Assembly: GCF_000585255.1 (NCBI RefSeq)
Contig: NZ_JANL01000036.1
Coordinates: forward strand, 1 to 64,000
DNA length: 64,000 bases
Direction: 5' to 3'
Origin: Alkalibacterium sp. AK22
Lineage (GTDB): Bacteria > Bacillota > Bacilli > Lactobacillales > Carnobacteriaceae_A
The position numbers and the translations under genes are program-made. Position 1 is the first letter of the stretch, and each line of letters starts with the position of its first letter. Below the pieces are notes generated by a model. That model saw only the letters and a list, made by a program, of their open reading frames with translations, searched no databases and was not told the DNA's origin. This document shows, one piece after another, positions 1 to 8,397 of this stretch.

Positions 1-2
1 GC

Positions 3-62
3 AAAAACTCCCTTTATAGTGTCAGAGAATTTTTATTATTTCTCTGTCTACTATAAGGGGAG
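3..62 (-). terminator. Long hairpin terminator after the ROK kinase
   Basis: Positions 8-20 pair with 50-62 (13 bp including one G-U), then 23-29 pair with 40-46 (7 bp) after a small internal loop. Read on the minus strand the hairpin is followed by TTTTT, which fits an intrinsic terminator for the kinase gene just upstream on that strand. The stem is unusually long for a terminator. Confidence 0.6.
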
Positions 63-104
63 CATATCAAGCCAATCTTTGGCACTTGTCAGTCGGGGTC
101 TTTT

Positions 105-959
105 TTATACTGCTTTTTGTGCCAGAATCAGACAGCCGGTAATGCCGGCATCATCTTCCAGTCCTGGTGGAATAATATACTCGTTCAGGTCGGGAGTTTG
201 AACGTAATCATTCAGTAGACGTGCAAACTCTTGCCTGATCAGCGGAAACAGCTGCTTCTGTTTCATGACTCCTCCGCCCAGGATGATTCTTTCCGGGCTG
301 AGTATCAGCGTATAGCTGAGTAGGGCTTGAGCCAGGTAGTACGCCTCGATTTCCCATACTTTTTTGTCTTCTGCAAGCTCCTGGGCTTTTTTCCCATAAC
401 GCTTCTCAATTGCCGGTCCGGCTGCCAGTCCTTCCAGACAGTCTTTGTGGTAAGGGCAATTCCCCTCGTAAGCATCTTCAGGGTGTCTTCTCACAAGGAT
501 ATGACCCATTTCAGGATGGCCGAATCCCTCAAGCGGTTCTCCATTGATGACGGCTCCACCGCCCACTCCGGTTCCGACAGTCAGATAAAGGCAGGATTTT
601 TTCCCAACCGCAGAGCCTTTCGTTAGTTCTCCCAAGGCAGCTGCATTAACATCCGTTGTCCAGCCTATCGGCACAGCATATCTGTCTTTCATCTTGCCAA
701 TAAAATCGGTATGCTCCCAAGCTGTCTTGGGGGTTGACGTAATATAGCCGTAAGTGCTGGAATCTTGATTCACATCGATTGGTCCAAACGAACCAATACC
801 GATAGCGTTCACTTCAAACCGGTCGAAAAACTCAAAAACCTTTTCAAACGTTTCATCCGGCGTAGTTGTGGGTACAGACACTCTCTCGACTATATTCAAC
901 TGGTCATCACTGACTGCCAGCACAAACTTTGTCCCGCCGGCTTCAATTGCTCCTAACAT
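105..959 (-). CDS. ROK-family fructokinase-type sugar kinase
   Basis: Probably phosphorylates fructose or a related hexose with ATP in the cytoplasm. The 284 residues match the length of zinc-containing ROK fructokinases (GmuE/ScrK type). The N-terminal phosphate loop (GAIEAGGTK, residues 3-11) is present, the expected catalytic Asp is D103 in TTDVNAAALGE, and H153, C168, H171 and C174 form the ROK zinc site. The start is ATG with AGGAGG 6-7 bases upstream. It lies 33 bases downstream of the cyclophilin gene on the same strand, so the two may be cotranscribed. Family assignment is firm; the sugar (fructose, mannose or other) is inferred. Confidence 0.88.
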   Translation of the reverse strand: MLGAIEAGGTKFVLAVSDDQLNIVERVSVPTTTPDETFEKVFEFFDRFEVNAIGIGSFGPIDVNQDSSTYGYITSTPKTAWEHTDFIGKMKDRYAVPIGWTTDVNAAALGELTKGSAVGKKSCLYLTVGTGVGGGAVINGEPLEGFGHPEMGHILVRRHPEDAYEGNCPYHKDCLEGLAAGPAIEKRYGKKAQELAEDKKVWEIEAYYLAQALLSYTLILSPERIILGGGVMKQKQLFPLIRQEFARLLNDYVQTPDLNEYIIPPGLEDDAGITGCLILAQKAV

Positions 960-992
960 GCTTGTCCTCCTATTTATCCTGATAAACAGGGA

Positions 993-1583
993 TTATTTAG
1001 AAATAGTCACACTTTCAATTGTGACATCCGTATGAGGCTTGTCCATCGCATTACGCTCCACATTCTGGATTGCTTCAGCAACGTCCATGCCATCAATCAA
1101 ATGACCAAACACTGTGTGTTTCTGGTCAAGCCATGGTGTCCCACCTTTTTCTTTGTAGGCAGTGACAATTTCATCCGGGAAGCCGGCTGACTCTAATTGA
1201 GAGACCATCTGCCCAGGCAGTTCATTCATGGTGACGATAAAGAACTGGCTGCCGTTCGTATTTGGACCAGCATTCGCCATGGACAAAGCCCCGTTTAAGT
1301 TAAAAAGGTTCGGACTAAATTCATCCTCAAAGGAACCTCCAAAAAAGCTTTCTCCGCCCATACCACTTCCTGTTGGATCTCCTCCCTGAATCATGAAGTT
1401 AGGAATGACCCGGTGGAAAATCACACCATTATAGTAGCCTTTTTCAGCAAGCCCAACAAAGTTCTCCACTGTCTTGGGAGCCTCTTCAGGAAACAGTTGG
1501 ATTGTTAGCTCACCCATCGTTGTCTTGATTACAGCCTTTGGACCTTCACAGTCGCTTAAATGCAGTTGTTTGAATTCACTCAT
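993..1583 (-). CDS. ppiB: Cyclophilin-type peptidyl-prolyl cis-trans isomerase
   Basis: Catalyses cis-trans isomerisation of Xaa-Pro bonds and assists protein folding. The protein has 196 residues, no signal peptide and no lipobox, so it should be cytoplasmic. The cyclophilin core is clear: [14 protein letters not shown] at residues 57-69, with the catalytic Arg at 58, Phe at 63 and Gln at 66, then a conserved NTNGSQFFI segment near 109-117. A strong AGGAGG sits just upstream of the ATG. The insertion around residues 72-90 ([18 protein letters not shown]) is the usual divergent-loop type of bacterial PpiB. Confidence 0.93.
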   Translation of the reverse strand: MSEFKQLHLSDCEGPKAVIKTTMGELTIQLFPEEAPKTVENFVGLAEKGYYNGVIFHRVIPNFMIQGGDPTGSGMGGESFFGGSFEDEFSPNLFNLNGALSMANAGPNTNGSQFFIVTMNELPGQMVSQLESAGFPDEIVTAYKEKGGTPWLDQKHTVFGHLIDGMDVAEAIQNVERNAMDKPHTDVTIESVTISK

Positions 1584-1738
1584 TTATTTTCCTCCTAAAG
1601 TACATAGATAAGTCAAGTGTACCCTAGTTTTGCCAATATTCCAATAATTTTCTAATTGCCAAACTTTTTTATCAATATTTCGCTTTATTCATGTTATTAT
1701 TAGGAATAGTTTGTACATTATTATAAAGGACGTTTGAT

Positions 1739-2218
1739 ATGATACTATTTGACAATTATCCGCTGTTTGCCGCTTTTTCTGCGATAATCATTTCACAGAT
1801 TATCAAGGTCCCCGTGGCACTCTTATTGAAGCGGCCGTCTTCCGTAGCTTTGGCTACTTCGACTGGAGGAATGCCTAGTTCACATTCGGCAGGCGTGACT
1901 GCTCTGATTACCAGTTTGATTGCCGAATATGGTATCCAGTCCCCTTATGTCGCCATCGCTTCTACTTTTGGTGTGATCGTCATGTTTGATTCCATGGGCG
2001 TTAGAAGGCAAAGTGGAGAACATGGTATTCTGATTAATGAACTGCTGGCAGATTTTGAAGAGCTGCGCAAAACGTTTACTCATTATACGCAAGAGGATAT
2101 CAAAAAAATGGAAGAAGAACGTCAGTCAAGAGAATACCTAGGCCACAAGCCGATTGAAGTGTTTTTTGGAATTCTATCCGGAATCATTATCGCCTTGGTG
2201 ATTGGTCTGCTTTACTGA
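1739..2218 (+). CDS. yuiD: Divergent PAP2 family membrane protein (YuiD-like)
   Basis: A 159-residue integral membrane protein of the DUF212/divergent PAP2 family. The family is related to PAP2 acid phosphatases; no substrate is established. Visible signatures are an N-terminal transmembrane segment, the GGMPSSHSAG motif near residues 43-52, the DSMGVRRQSGEH motif near 83-94, and a C-terminal transmembrane helix. It is followed after 27 bases by the YumC-type reductase and then YutG on the same strand, a grouping that recalls the Bacillus subtilis yui/yum/yut region. An AAAGGA ribosome site precedes the ATG. Confidence 0.88.
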   Translation: MILFDNYPLFAAFSAIIISQIIKVPVALLLKRPSSVALATSTGGMPSSHSAGVTALITSLIAEYGIQSPYVAIASTFGVIVMFDSMGVRRQSGEHGILINELLADFEELRKTFTHYTQEDIKKMEEERQSREYLGHKPIEVFFGILSGIIIALVIGLLY

Positions 2219-2245
2219 TGCAGGATAACAACTGGAGGGTTCGAC

Positions 2246-3244
2246 TTGAGTCTTAATGAAAAAATATATGACATCACAATCATTGGTGGAGGCCCCGTCG
2301 GTATGTTTGCCGCTTTTTACGCTGGTATGCGTAATGCGCAGACTAAGATCATCGACTCTCTACCGGTTCTGGGTGGACAGGTATCCTTGCTCTACCCAGA
2401 AAAAACGATTTATGATGTAGGAGGCTATGCCGGGGTCACCGGCAAGGAGCTTATTCATCAGCTTACAGCTCAGATGCAACACTTTGATCAAACGTTGTGT
2501 CTGGAAGAAGAAGTGCTTGGTATTGAAAAACTGGACGATCAGCTGTTTCAAATCGAGACAACGAAAGGCGCCCATTTCTCAAAAACAATCATTTTAACAA
2601 CTGGACAAGGTTCCTTCCAGCCACGAAAACTCACTCTTGATTCAGCTGAGCAGTACGAAAAGACCAACCTGCATTATATCGTTAAAAATTTGGAGCAATA
2701 CCGCAATAAGTCGGTAGTGATCTGCGGTGGGGGCGATACTGCCGTTGACTGGGCGCTGACACTTGAACCTATCGCAAAAAAGGTCACGTTAATTCATCGC
2801 AGAGAACGTTTTCGTGCCCATGAAGGGTCATTGGAAATGATCAAGTCTTCCAGCGTGGAGATTCTGACTCCTTTCGTCCCTCACCGGCTTATCGGCGAAG
2901 AGAATCTGACATCTGTGGAATTCAAAAAAAGTCGGGGAGAGGACACGATAGAACTGGACCTAGACTACTTTATTGTCAACTATGGTTTTGTCTCTTCGAT
3001 TGGTCCAATCAAAGACTGGAATCTCCAGCTAGAAAAAACGGATATTATTGTGGACTCCAGAATGGAAACGTCCATAAAAGGAATATATGCCGCCGGTGAC
3101 AGCACAACGTTTGACGGTAAAATCAAACTGATAGCTACAGGCTTTGGCGAAGCTCCTACAGCAGTCAACCACGCTATCCACTCAATATATCCAAAAGAGC
3201 ATGCTCAACCGATTCAGAGCACTAAGCTCTCATTTGAAGATTGA
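2246..3244 (+). CDS. yumC: Ferredoxin/flavodoxin-NADP+ reductase, thioredoxin-reductase type
   Basis: Transfers electrons between NADPH and ferredoxin or flavodoxin using FAD. The 332 residues have the thioredoxin-reductase-like fold of YumC-type FNRs: the FAD motif GGGPVG at 14-19, a second dinucleotide motif VICGGGDTAVDWA near 158-170, and GIYAAGD near the C-terminus. The redox-active CxxC of thioredoxin reductase is absent, as expected for this FNR type. The start codon is TTG at 2246, chosen because GGAGGG at 2234-2239 lies at proper spacing. It sits in a same-strand cluster with yuiD and yutG. Confidence 0.93.
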   Translation: MSLNEKIYDITIIGGGPVGMFAAFYAGMRNAQTKIIDSLPVLGGQVSLLYPEKTIYDVGGYAGVTGKELIHQLTAQMQHFDQTLCLEEEVLGIEKLDDQLFQIETTKGAHFSKTIILTTGQGSFQPRKLTLDSAEQYEKTNLHYIVKNLEQYRNKSVVICGGGDTAVDWALTLEPIAKKVTLIHRRERFRAHEGSLEMIKSSSVEILTPFVPHRLIGEENLTSVEFKKSRGEDTIELDLDYFIVNYGFVSSIGPIKDWNLQLEKTDIIVDSRMETSIKGIYAAGDSTTFDGKIKLIATGFGEAPTAVNHAIHSIYPKEHAQPIQSTKLSFED

Positions 3245-3267
3245 CAAGTATAAAAGGAGGAATCACT

Positions 3268-3777
3268 ATGGTAAGATCAGGATCAGAACTGCACAGGACT
3301 GCACTGGAAAAATTGGAAAAAAGAGGCGTCAGTCTCGGTGAAATCGCCGAGCTCGTCTATGACCTTCAAAAACCTTACCTCAACGAACTAACTATGGATC
3401 TGTGTCTTGAAAACGTTCAGGCTGTTATCCGAAAACGCGAAGTTCAAAATGCTATCCTCACCGGTATCGAACTGGATGTCCTCTGCGAGGAAGGTAAGCT
3501 ATCTAGCCCCCTGCAGGAGATCATCAAGGAAGATGAAGGGCTGTACGGCATTGACGAAATCCTTGCCCTGTCCATCGTAAACGTTTATGGCTCCATTGGC
3601 TTTACTAACTATGGTTTTCTCGATAAAACGAAGCCAAAAGTGATTGACCGGCTGGATGACCATAAAAATACTGACGAGACGCACACCTTTCTGGATGATA
3701 TCGTCGGAGCTATCGCAGCGGCGGCTGCCAGCCGCCTGGCTCACGACAACCCTGAAATTTCTGATGTAATGAAATAA
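3268..3777 (+). CDS. yutG: Phosphatidylglycerophosphatase A-family protein (YutG-like)
   Basis: A 169-residue soluble-looking protein of the PgpA-related YutG group. Enteric PgpA dephosphorylates phosphatidylglycerophosphate, but the Bacillus-type YutG branch lacks obvious membrane helices and its substrate is uncertain. Typical family segments are visible: GYGSIGFTNYGFLDKTKP-like sequence in the middle and a Gly/Ala-rich C-terminus (DDIVGAIAAAAASRLAH). The ATG at 3268 was preferred over an upstream in-frame ATG because AAGGAGG lies 8 bases before it. It follows yumC by 23 bases and ends at a bidirectional terminator. Confidence 0.85.
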   Translation: MVRSGSELHRTALEKLEKRGVSLGEIAELVYDLQKPYLNELTMDLCLENVQAVIRKREVQNAILTGIELDVLCEEGKLSSPLQEIIKEDEGLYGIDEILALSIVNVYGSIGFTNYGFLDKTKPKVIDRLDDHKNTDETHTFLDDIVGAIAAAAASRLAHDNPEISDVMK

Positions 3778-3807
3778 ATCAGCCCTTTACTTTTACTGAT
3801 TACAAAA

Positions 3808-3873
3808 AAGACCGTTTAAGTCTGTCTATTTTGCCTCAATATTTTGAGCATTAGACAAAGCTTAAACGGTCTT
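3808..3873. terminator. Bidirectional terminator between yutG and the TIGR01906 gene
   Basis: A 13-bp perfect stem (3808-3820 with 3861-3873) flanked by A-run and T-run sequences separates two convergent genes. It can serve both. Confidence 0.85.
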
Positions 3874-3888
3874 TATTAAATTAAAAGC

Positions 3889-4512
3889 CTATATTTTACT
3901 GTATTTGTAGAAAAACAGGAAGGCTCCTTCAACCAACAGAAAAAACAGGATGAAACAGTACATAAAAAATTCCTGTGGTAAAGCCAGAATGATTGGATCT
4001 GTCGCCGGATTAAACAGCCAGGCATCGTTATTGAAAAACAGTTCGTGGAAAATAACAAACATCCGGTCAAAGTTGACTGCCAGAAAAAATAGCAGCGCCG
4101 GTGGAACCAGACTGGCCAGAAAAAAAGGCGTCCGCAGCGTCCACTTTAATTGATTACGCTTAATGTACTTGAGATAAATCACACTTCCTATTGCAGAGAG
4201 CAGCAGGAACCCATAATTGATATAGAACAAAATTTTGACTTCATAAAAATGAAACAAGCCGCTCTCAGAGCTTGGAAAGTCCGGAAGGTTCAACTCGGTT
4301 ATCCAGGGAAAGTGCAAGTAGCGAATCAGCACATAATAGTTTTCCAATATAGTCTCAGCCGACATCCCTAGCCTCAGCGGAAGATCATGGAACCATACAG
4401 TAAAATGATAGAGTGGCGTAAAGAGTATGACAAAGGCGATACTTGAAGTAATAATCAGTAACAGCAGACTCGTTACTCCAGCCGCTCGCTTGAGTGCATA
4501 AGGCCTAGGCAT
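3889..4512 (-). CDS. TIGR01906-family integral membrane protein
   Basis: A 207-residue protein of the TIGR01906 (DUF1461) family of Firmicutes; its function is unknown. About four or five transmembrane segments are visible: residues 14-36, one near 110-130, one near 145-165 and one at the C-terminus near 185-205, with an extracellular loop between the first two. Its ATG overlaps the end of the HAD gene by 8 bases, so translation is probably coupled. The arrangement yutD, HAD phosphatase, TIGR01906 is recurrent in Lactobacillales, which supports the assignment. Confidence 0.82.
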   Translation of the reverse strand: MPRPYALKRAAGVTSLLLLIITSSIAFVILFTPLYHFTVWFHDLPLRLGMSAETILENYYVLIRYLHFPWITELNLPDFPSSESGLFHFYEVKILFYINYGFLLLSAIGSVIYLKYIKRNQLKWTLRTPFFLASLVPPALLFFLAVNFDRMFVIFHELFFNNDAWLFNPATDPIILALPQEFFMYCFILFFLLVEGAFLFFYKYSKI

Positions 4513-5275
4513 CCCATTCCTCCAGCGATTCTATAATGTGTGTCGGTTGAGTCGAATACTTATTCAGATCTTTTCTTGCAGTGAAACCGGTTAGAACAAG
4601 CAGTGCATCTATGCCGTTATTGATACCGGCAAGAATATCTGTCTCGTAGTTATCACCCACCATGATAACCTCGCTTTTCTCCAGACCCATTCTCTCCAGG
4701 GCTGCTTCCATAATGAAACTCTCTGGCTTTCCTACAAAAGTCGGCTTGACTCTTGTGGCTGTCTCTATGAGTGCGACAAGTGAGCCGGCACCCGGAACCA
4801 GTCCTTTTTCATTCGGCAGATTGGTATCCTTATTGGTTGCTACAAAGCTCGCTCCCTGCTGAATCGCCAAACTGGCCTTCTCACACTTGTCATAGGTTAG
4901 CTTTGTATCCAGTCCGACCACCACATGATCGATCTGGTCTTCGACCAGTTCACAGCCTACACTTTCGAGGGCTTCAACCAGCCCCTTTTCTCCGACTACA
5001 TAGACGCGATTCCCTGGCTTTCTGCGGATATATTCCGCTGCAGCTAATGAACTGGTATACACCTCATCGGCTTCTGCCTGTATACCAAACTGATTAGACA
5101 GTTTAGTTGCAACCTGGTCAGGACTGCTTGTCGAGTTGTTTGTCAGAAAAAGGTAAGGTATGTTTTTATCTTTGAGCTGCTTAATAAATCCTGGGGCTGC
5201 TTCGATTTTTTCCTTACCTTTGTACATCGTTCCGTCAAGGTCTATTAGATAGCCCTTGTAACTTTTATCTGCCAT
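4505..5275 (-). CDS. yutF: HAD-superfamily sugar-phosphate phosphatase (YutF/NagD type)
   Basis: A 256-residue haloacid-dehalogenase phosphatase of the NagD-like TIGR01457 group, probably acting on small phosphorylated metabolites in the cytoplasm. Motif I IDLDGTMYKG has the nucleophile D12 and the acid D14; motif II is FLTNNST; motif IV is VGDNYETDI near the C-terminus. The start at 5275 was chosen because AAGGAG lies 6 bases upstream and the HAD motif then begins at residue 11; the frame stays open further upstream into yutD. It overlaps yutD by 11 bases and the next gene by 8, giving a tightly coupled operon. Confidence 0.88.
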   Translation of the reverse strand: MADKSYKGYLIDLDGTMYKGKEKIEAAPGFIKQLKDKNIPYLFLTNNSTSSPDQVATKLSNQFGIQAEADEVYTSSLAAAEYIRRKPGNRVYVVGEKGLVEALESVGCELVEDQIDHVVVGLDTKLTYDKCEKASLAIQQGASFVATNKDTNLPNEKGLVPGAGSLVALIETATRVKPTFVGKPESFIMEAALERMGLEKSEVIMVGDNYETDILAGINNGIDALLVLTGFTARKDLNKYSTQPTHIIESLEEWDA

Positions 5276-6044
5276 CCTTTTCTCCTTTCTGATATCCGCT
5301 TTTTTTTCTGATTTGAAAACGGGTATTTCCCTGCTCATTTTTTACTTCTTTTACCTTTTCGGTACTTTCCGTCTGATTTCTCGAACCAGACCGGCTCTTT
5401 TTCGTGAAGGACTTCGTTTCTTTTCCTCTAGTCTTGCTATCTGAAGTACTTTTATTTCGGCTTTCCTTTTTGCGGGACTGGCTACTTCCAGCCTTTTTCC
5501 CTTGCTTAGGCTTGGCTTGTCTCTCTTCACTGGAACGCTGTCTGCCAGTAGTATTGCCTTTTCTTTTAGACGGTCGTCTCCGACCTTTGTCCTGCTTTTT
5601 TTGCTGAGGTTTACGGGTAGTTTTCTCATAATTGACATCAGAGTCTGGATAAGTCCGGTTTTTGTTCTTCGTCTCAAGACTTTCCAGAACAAAATAAGCG
5701 CAGCCAAAGCTGCAATACTCAGTCAGATAATCTTCCAGATGAGCAATTTTCATATCGATGGGTGCTTTACTGTTGCTGTTCTGATAGAACCCGCGAAGTC
5801 TCAGTTTGCCGTATGACATATCTCCTACAATAAAGTCATACTTTTCAAGCAAATCACTGTATCGCTCTTCAAGCAGTTCCAGATCCAAGGCATTGCGGTA
5901 GTCTGTATTGATCCGATACTTGTCGGCATTTATCTCTAGCGTACTGGCATCCAGCCTCTTAACTATTTTTTCTTTCTCAACTAATGTTTCGATTTCATTC
6001 TTTATTTGAGGCTTGCTTGTTTTTTCTTCTTTTTTCTGAGGCAC
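5265..6044 (-). CDS. yutD: YutD-family protein with long basic tail
   Basis: The first ~125 residues carry the YutD (DUF1027) domain, recognisable from YDFIVGDMSYGKLRLRGFY and the YCSFGCAYFVLE segment with two cysteines. The function of YutD is not established. Unusually, residues ~130-240 are a low-complexity tail of Lys, Arg, Ser, Gly and Gln, ending in RFQIRKK. Such a tail is likely disordered and could bind nucleic acid, which is inference. The start codon is GTG at 6044 with AAAGGA upstream. It is the first gene of a coupled operon with the HAD phosphatase and the TIGR01906 gene. Confidence 0.85.
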   Translation of the reverse strand: MPQKKEEKTSKPQIKNEIETLVEKEKIVKRLDASTLEINADKYRINTDYRNALDLELLEERYSDLLEKYDFIVGDMSYGKLRLRGFYQNSNSKAPIDMKIAHLEDYLTEYCSFGCAYFVLESLETKNKNRTYPDSDVNYEKTTRKPQQKKQDKGRRRPSKRKGNTTGRQRSSEERQAKPKQGKKAGSSQSRKKESRNKSTSDSKTRGKETKSFTKKSRSGSRNQTESTEKVKEVKNEQGNTRFQIRKKSGYQKGEKDGR

Positions 6045-6059
6045 TGTGATTATCCTTTC

Positions 6060-7439
6060 CTACGTTGATCTTGCATAATATTTGCTGACGTATCCCCCAA
6101 CAATGTCTCTTAGAAAGTCCGAGCTGATTAGTCTCACCTTACTCTGTTTCTGGAGAACGGGGAAATAAGGCACAAACAAAAAATAATCTACGGTAATTAA
6201 ATGATAGACCTGTTCTTTCTGGACTATTTTCTGATTTGCTGTCCATCCCGCAGCCTGTTTTTCTATTCCACTAAAAAAAATTTGTCCGAATACCTTGCCT
6301 CTGAATCCGTAGCCTCTGGCTTTTAGATGCCGCAACCGGTCTTTCTGCTTGTCCATTTGCTCCAGCATCAGCAGAAGGTCTGATCCACTGAGGGTAATTT
6401 CTACCAGCCGCATGGGATGCGGAAGCGACTTGTGCAGCTCTTTATGGTTCAGTACGCCTTCAGGAAGCGACTGAAGAAACAGACCTGAATTGATTGCAGC
6501 CAGGCTATCAGATTTTCTTATTCTCATGGCTTCAAGCGTAATGGAAATGAGATTAGGCTCTTTAGTCCATTCATTCATTAAAGGAGACGCCAGACGCCCA
6601 TATGTCTTTTGAGAGAGCAGCTTCAAACCTGCTTGTATGCGCTGCTCTTCTTTTTCTGCTTCATCATGGACCGGCTGCAACTCATTTTTGACGTCGATAA
6701 CTTGGGCACGGGCATTGAAGCTTTGATTCCCATCAAGAGAAAAGGTTATCTTGCCTATGTGACTGCCGAACTTTCCAGCTCCCGCAATGAGGGTGTTGGC
6801 TACGGTTTCTCCTTCTGGCAGCAAATGGTGCGTATGTCCGCCCATGATCACCAGTATCTCCGGGTACAAGGCTGCAATCTTGCGGTCAGTGTCCAGTCCC
6901 AAATGACTCAGTAGAATAAAGCCATCAACTTTTTCATGGTAGGCTTCAATGAGGTGACCGATAGTCTCCAGAGGATCCTCTATGTCCCAACCTAGTGAGT
7001 CATAGCTCATTGGCAGGGGAATAGTGCAGCCAATCAATGCTAAACTTCGTTTGTCTTGCGTTTTCAAGATTTTGATCTGTTCCGCCCAAGATGGACGCTG
7101 CCCGGTATCCTTATCGACAATATTAGATACGACAACGCTATAGTCGGCTGTGGTGAAGAGATCATTCAGCTGCTCTTTGGTGTTTCCGATTCCTTCGTTA
7201 TTTCCGATAGTCACAGCATCATAACTGCCTTGCTGCAGAAGAGAGGCGACAGCCTTACCGTTTGTCGCTTCAACTAGTGGATGAATCCGGTCCGTTGCAT
7301 CGCCACAGTCAAAAATAAACACCGTTTCTCCACTGCTTTGATGCTGTTGTTTCTGGCCAGTCAGGTAAGCGGCTATTCTTGGCCAGTAAGTGAGCTGTGC
7401 ATGCAGATCGTTTGTATGGTAGATTGTAATTTTGTCCAT
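6060..7439 (-). CDS. yunD: YunD-like metallophosphatase / 5'-nucleotidase family protein
   Basis: A 459-residue two-domain protein of the 5'-nucleotidase/UDP-sugar hydrolase family without a signal peptide, so probably cytoplasmic. The metallophosphoesterase domain shows TNDLHAQL near residue 9, FDCGDATDR near 44, the family-specific GNNEGIG near 79 and GGHTHHLLPEG near 200. The C-terminal half is the 5'-nucleotidase substrate-binding domain. The natural substrate of YunD is not known to me. It ends 15 bases before yutD and may belong to the same transcript. Confidence 0.85.
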   Translation of the reverse strand: MDKITIYHTNDLHAQLTYWPRIAAYLTGQKQQHQSSGETVFIFDCGDATDRIHPLVEATNGKAVASLLQQGSYDAVTIGNNEGIGNTKEQLNDLFTTADYSVVVSNIVDKDTGQRPSWAEQIKILKTQDKRSLALIGCTIPLPMSYDSLGWDIEDPLETIGHLIEAYHEKVDGFILLSHLGLDTDRKIAALYPEILVIMGGHTHHLLPEGETVANTLIAGAGKFGSHIGKITFSLDGNQSFNARAQVIDVKNELQPVHDEAEKEEQRIQAGLKLLSQKTYGRLASPLMNEWTKEPNLISITLEAMRIRKSDSLAAINSGLFLQSLPEGVLNHKELHKSLPHPMRLVEITLSGSDLLLMLEQMDKQKDRLRHLKARGYGFRGKVFGQIFFSGIEKQAAGWTANQKIVQKEQVYHLITVDYFLFVPYFPVLQKQSKVRLISSDFLRDIVGGYVSKYYARST

Positions 7440-7503
7440 TATACTTCACCCACTTCAATAGTATCATACCACCAAGAATTGCACTATTACCCTGACTGAG
7501 GTT

Positions 7504-8379
7504 TTAATCATTCAACTCAATCGGAAGATTCGACGGTTTGGTGCATTTCAGGTGCCAGGTCATTTCTCTGGTTTCCTTACTGTACTTTGCCGCTCTGTAA
7601 TAGGCATCGTGATAATAAAGAAAGGTCCAGTCCTGTTCAATCCCTTCAGTGATCCACTTTTCCTTTGCTTCAATTGATTCAAGAGGATAATCGTCAAAAG
7701 CTGTTACCCAAAGAGGATTGAGGTGTGCATGCGTTGGAAAGACATCAGATAAATAAACAGCTGTCTCAAAACCTTGAGTAATTTTGACAAAGCAGTGCCC
7801 GGGGCTGTGACCCCCTGTATGCCCCATCTGGATTCCTTCTTCAACTTCAATTGTATCGTCAAAGATTCTAACTTGTGCTTCAATAGGCTGCCAGTTGTCT
7901 GCCCAGTATGTCCCTTGAGTACGCTTGCTCGGAAAGCGGACAGCTTCCCATTCTCTTCGCTCTATAAATATGGCAGCTTTGGGAAATAACGACAGCAGCT
8001 TGTCTCCACACCGCTTGACCAGCCCTGTCACATGGTCAAAGTGCAGATGAGTCATTAAAATCCCATCTATATCAGAAGGTTTCAGATTCAACTTCTTTAA
8101 ATCTTCTTCTATTCGAGACTCTTCGGTGGCGCCAAATATCTTTTTCTGCTTATTGCTGAGTCTTCCTCGTCCGATACCAGCATCCAGCAAGTAATGTTTA
8201 CCGTTTATTTCCAGCAGCATCGGGTCTGTAGGCAGCTCGATCTGATTGTCTGCATTTGCTGGATAGCGTCTACTCCACAACTTCTTAGGCACTGGCCCAA
8301 ACATGGCCCCCCCATCCATTCTCGTCTTGCCTCCATCTAGCCAAGTAATGCTGGCTTTGCCTATTTTCAATTGATCCAT
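7504..8379 (-). CDS. ytnP: YtnP-type metallo-beta-lactamase fold lactonase
   Basis: A 291-residue cytoplasmic hydrolase resembling Bacillus YtnP along most of its length: the opening pattern LDGGxxxxDGGAMFGPVPK, the zinc motif HLHFDH at 111-116, then GGHSPGH near 192, SDVFPTHAH and a final YYHDAYYRA. YtnP is reported as a quorum-quenching lactonase acting on N-acyl-homoserine lactones; a different lactone is possible here. An AAGGAG ribosome site precedes the ATG. The gene is preceded closely by cardiolipin synthase. Note that an acyl-amino-acid-synthase-like gene lies at 50446-51081. Confidence 0.86.
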   Translation of the reverse strand: MDQLKIGKASITWLDGGKTRMDGGAMFGPVPKKLWSRRYPANADNQIELPTDPMLLEINGKHYLLDAGIGRGRLSNKQKKIFGATEESRIEEDLKKLNLKPSDIDGILMTHLHFDHVTGLVKRCGDKLLSLFPKAAIFIERREWEAVRFPSKRTQGTYWADNWQPIEAQVRIFDDTIEVEEGIQMGHTGGHSPGHCFVKITQGFETAVYLSDVFPTHAHLNPLWVTAFDDYPLESIEAKEKWITEGIEQDWTFLYYHDAYYRAAKYSKETREMTWHLKCTKPSNLPIELND

Positions 8380-8397
8380 CTTTTCTTTTCCACTCCT

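Noticed and set aside
5351-5707. A minus-strand 118-residue basic frame
   Set aside because: It is a shadow of the Lys/Arg-rich yutD tail in another frame.
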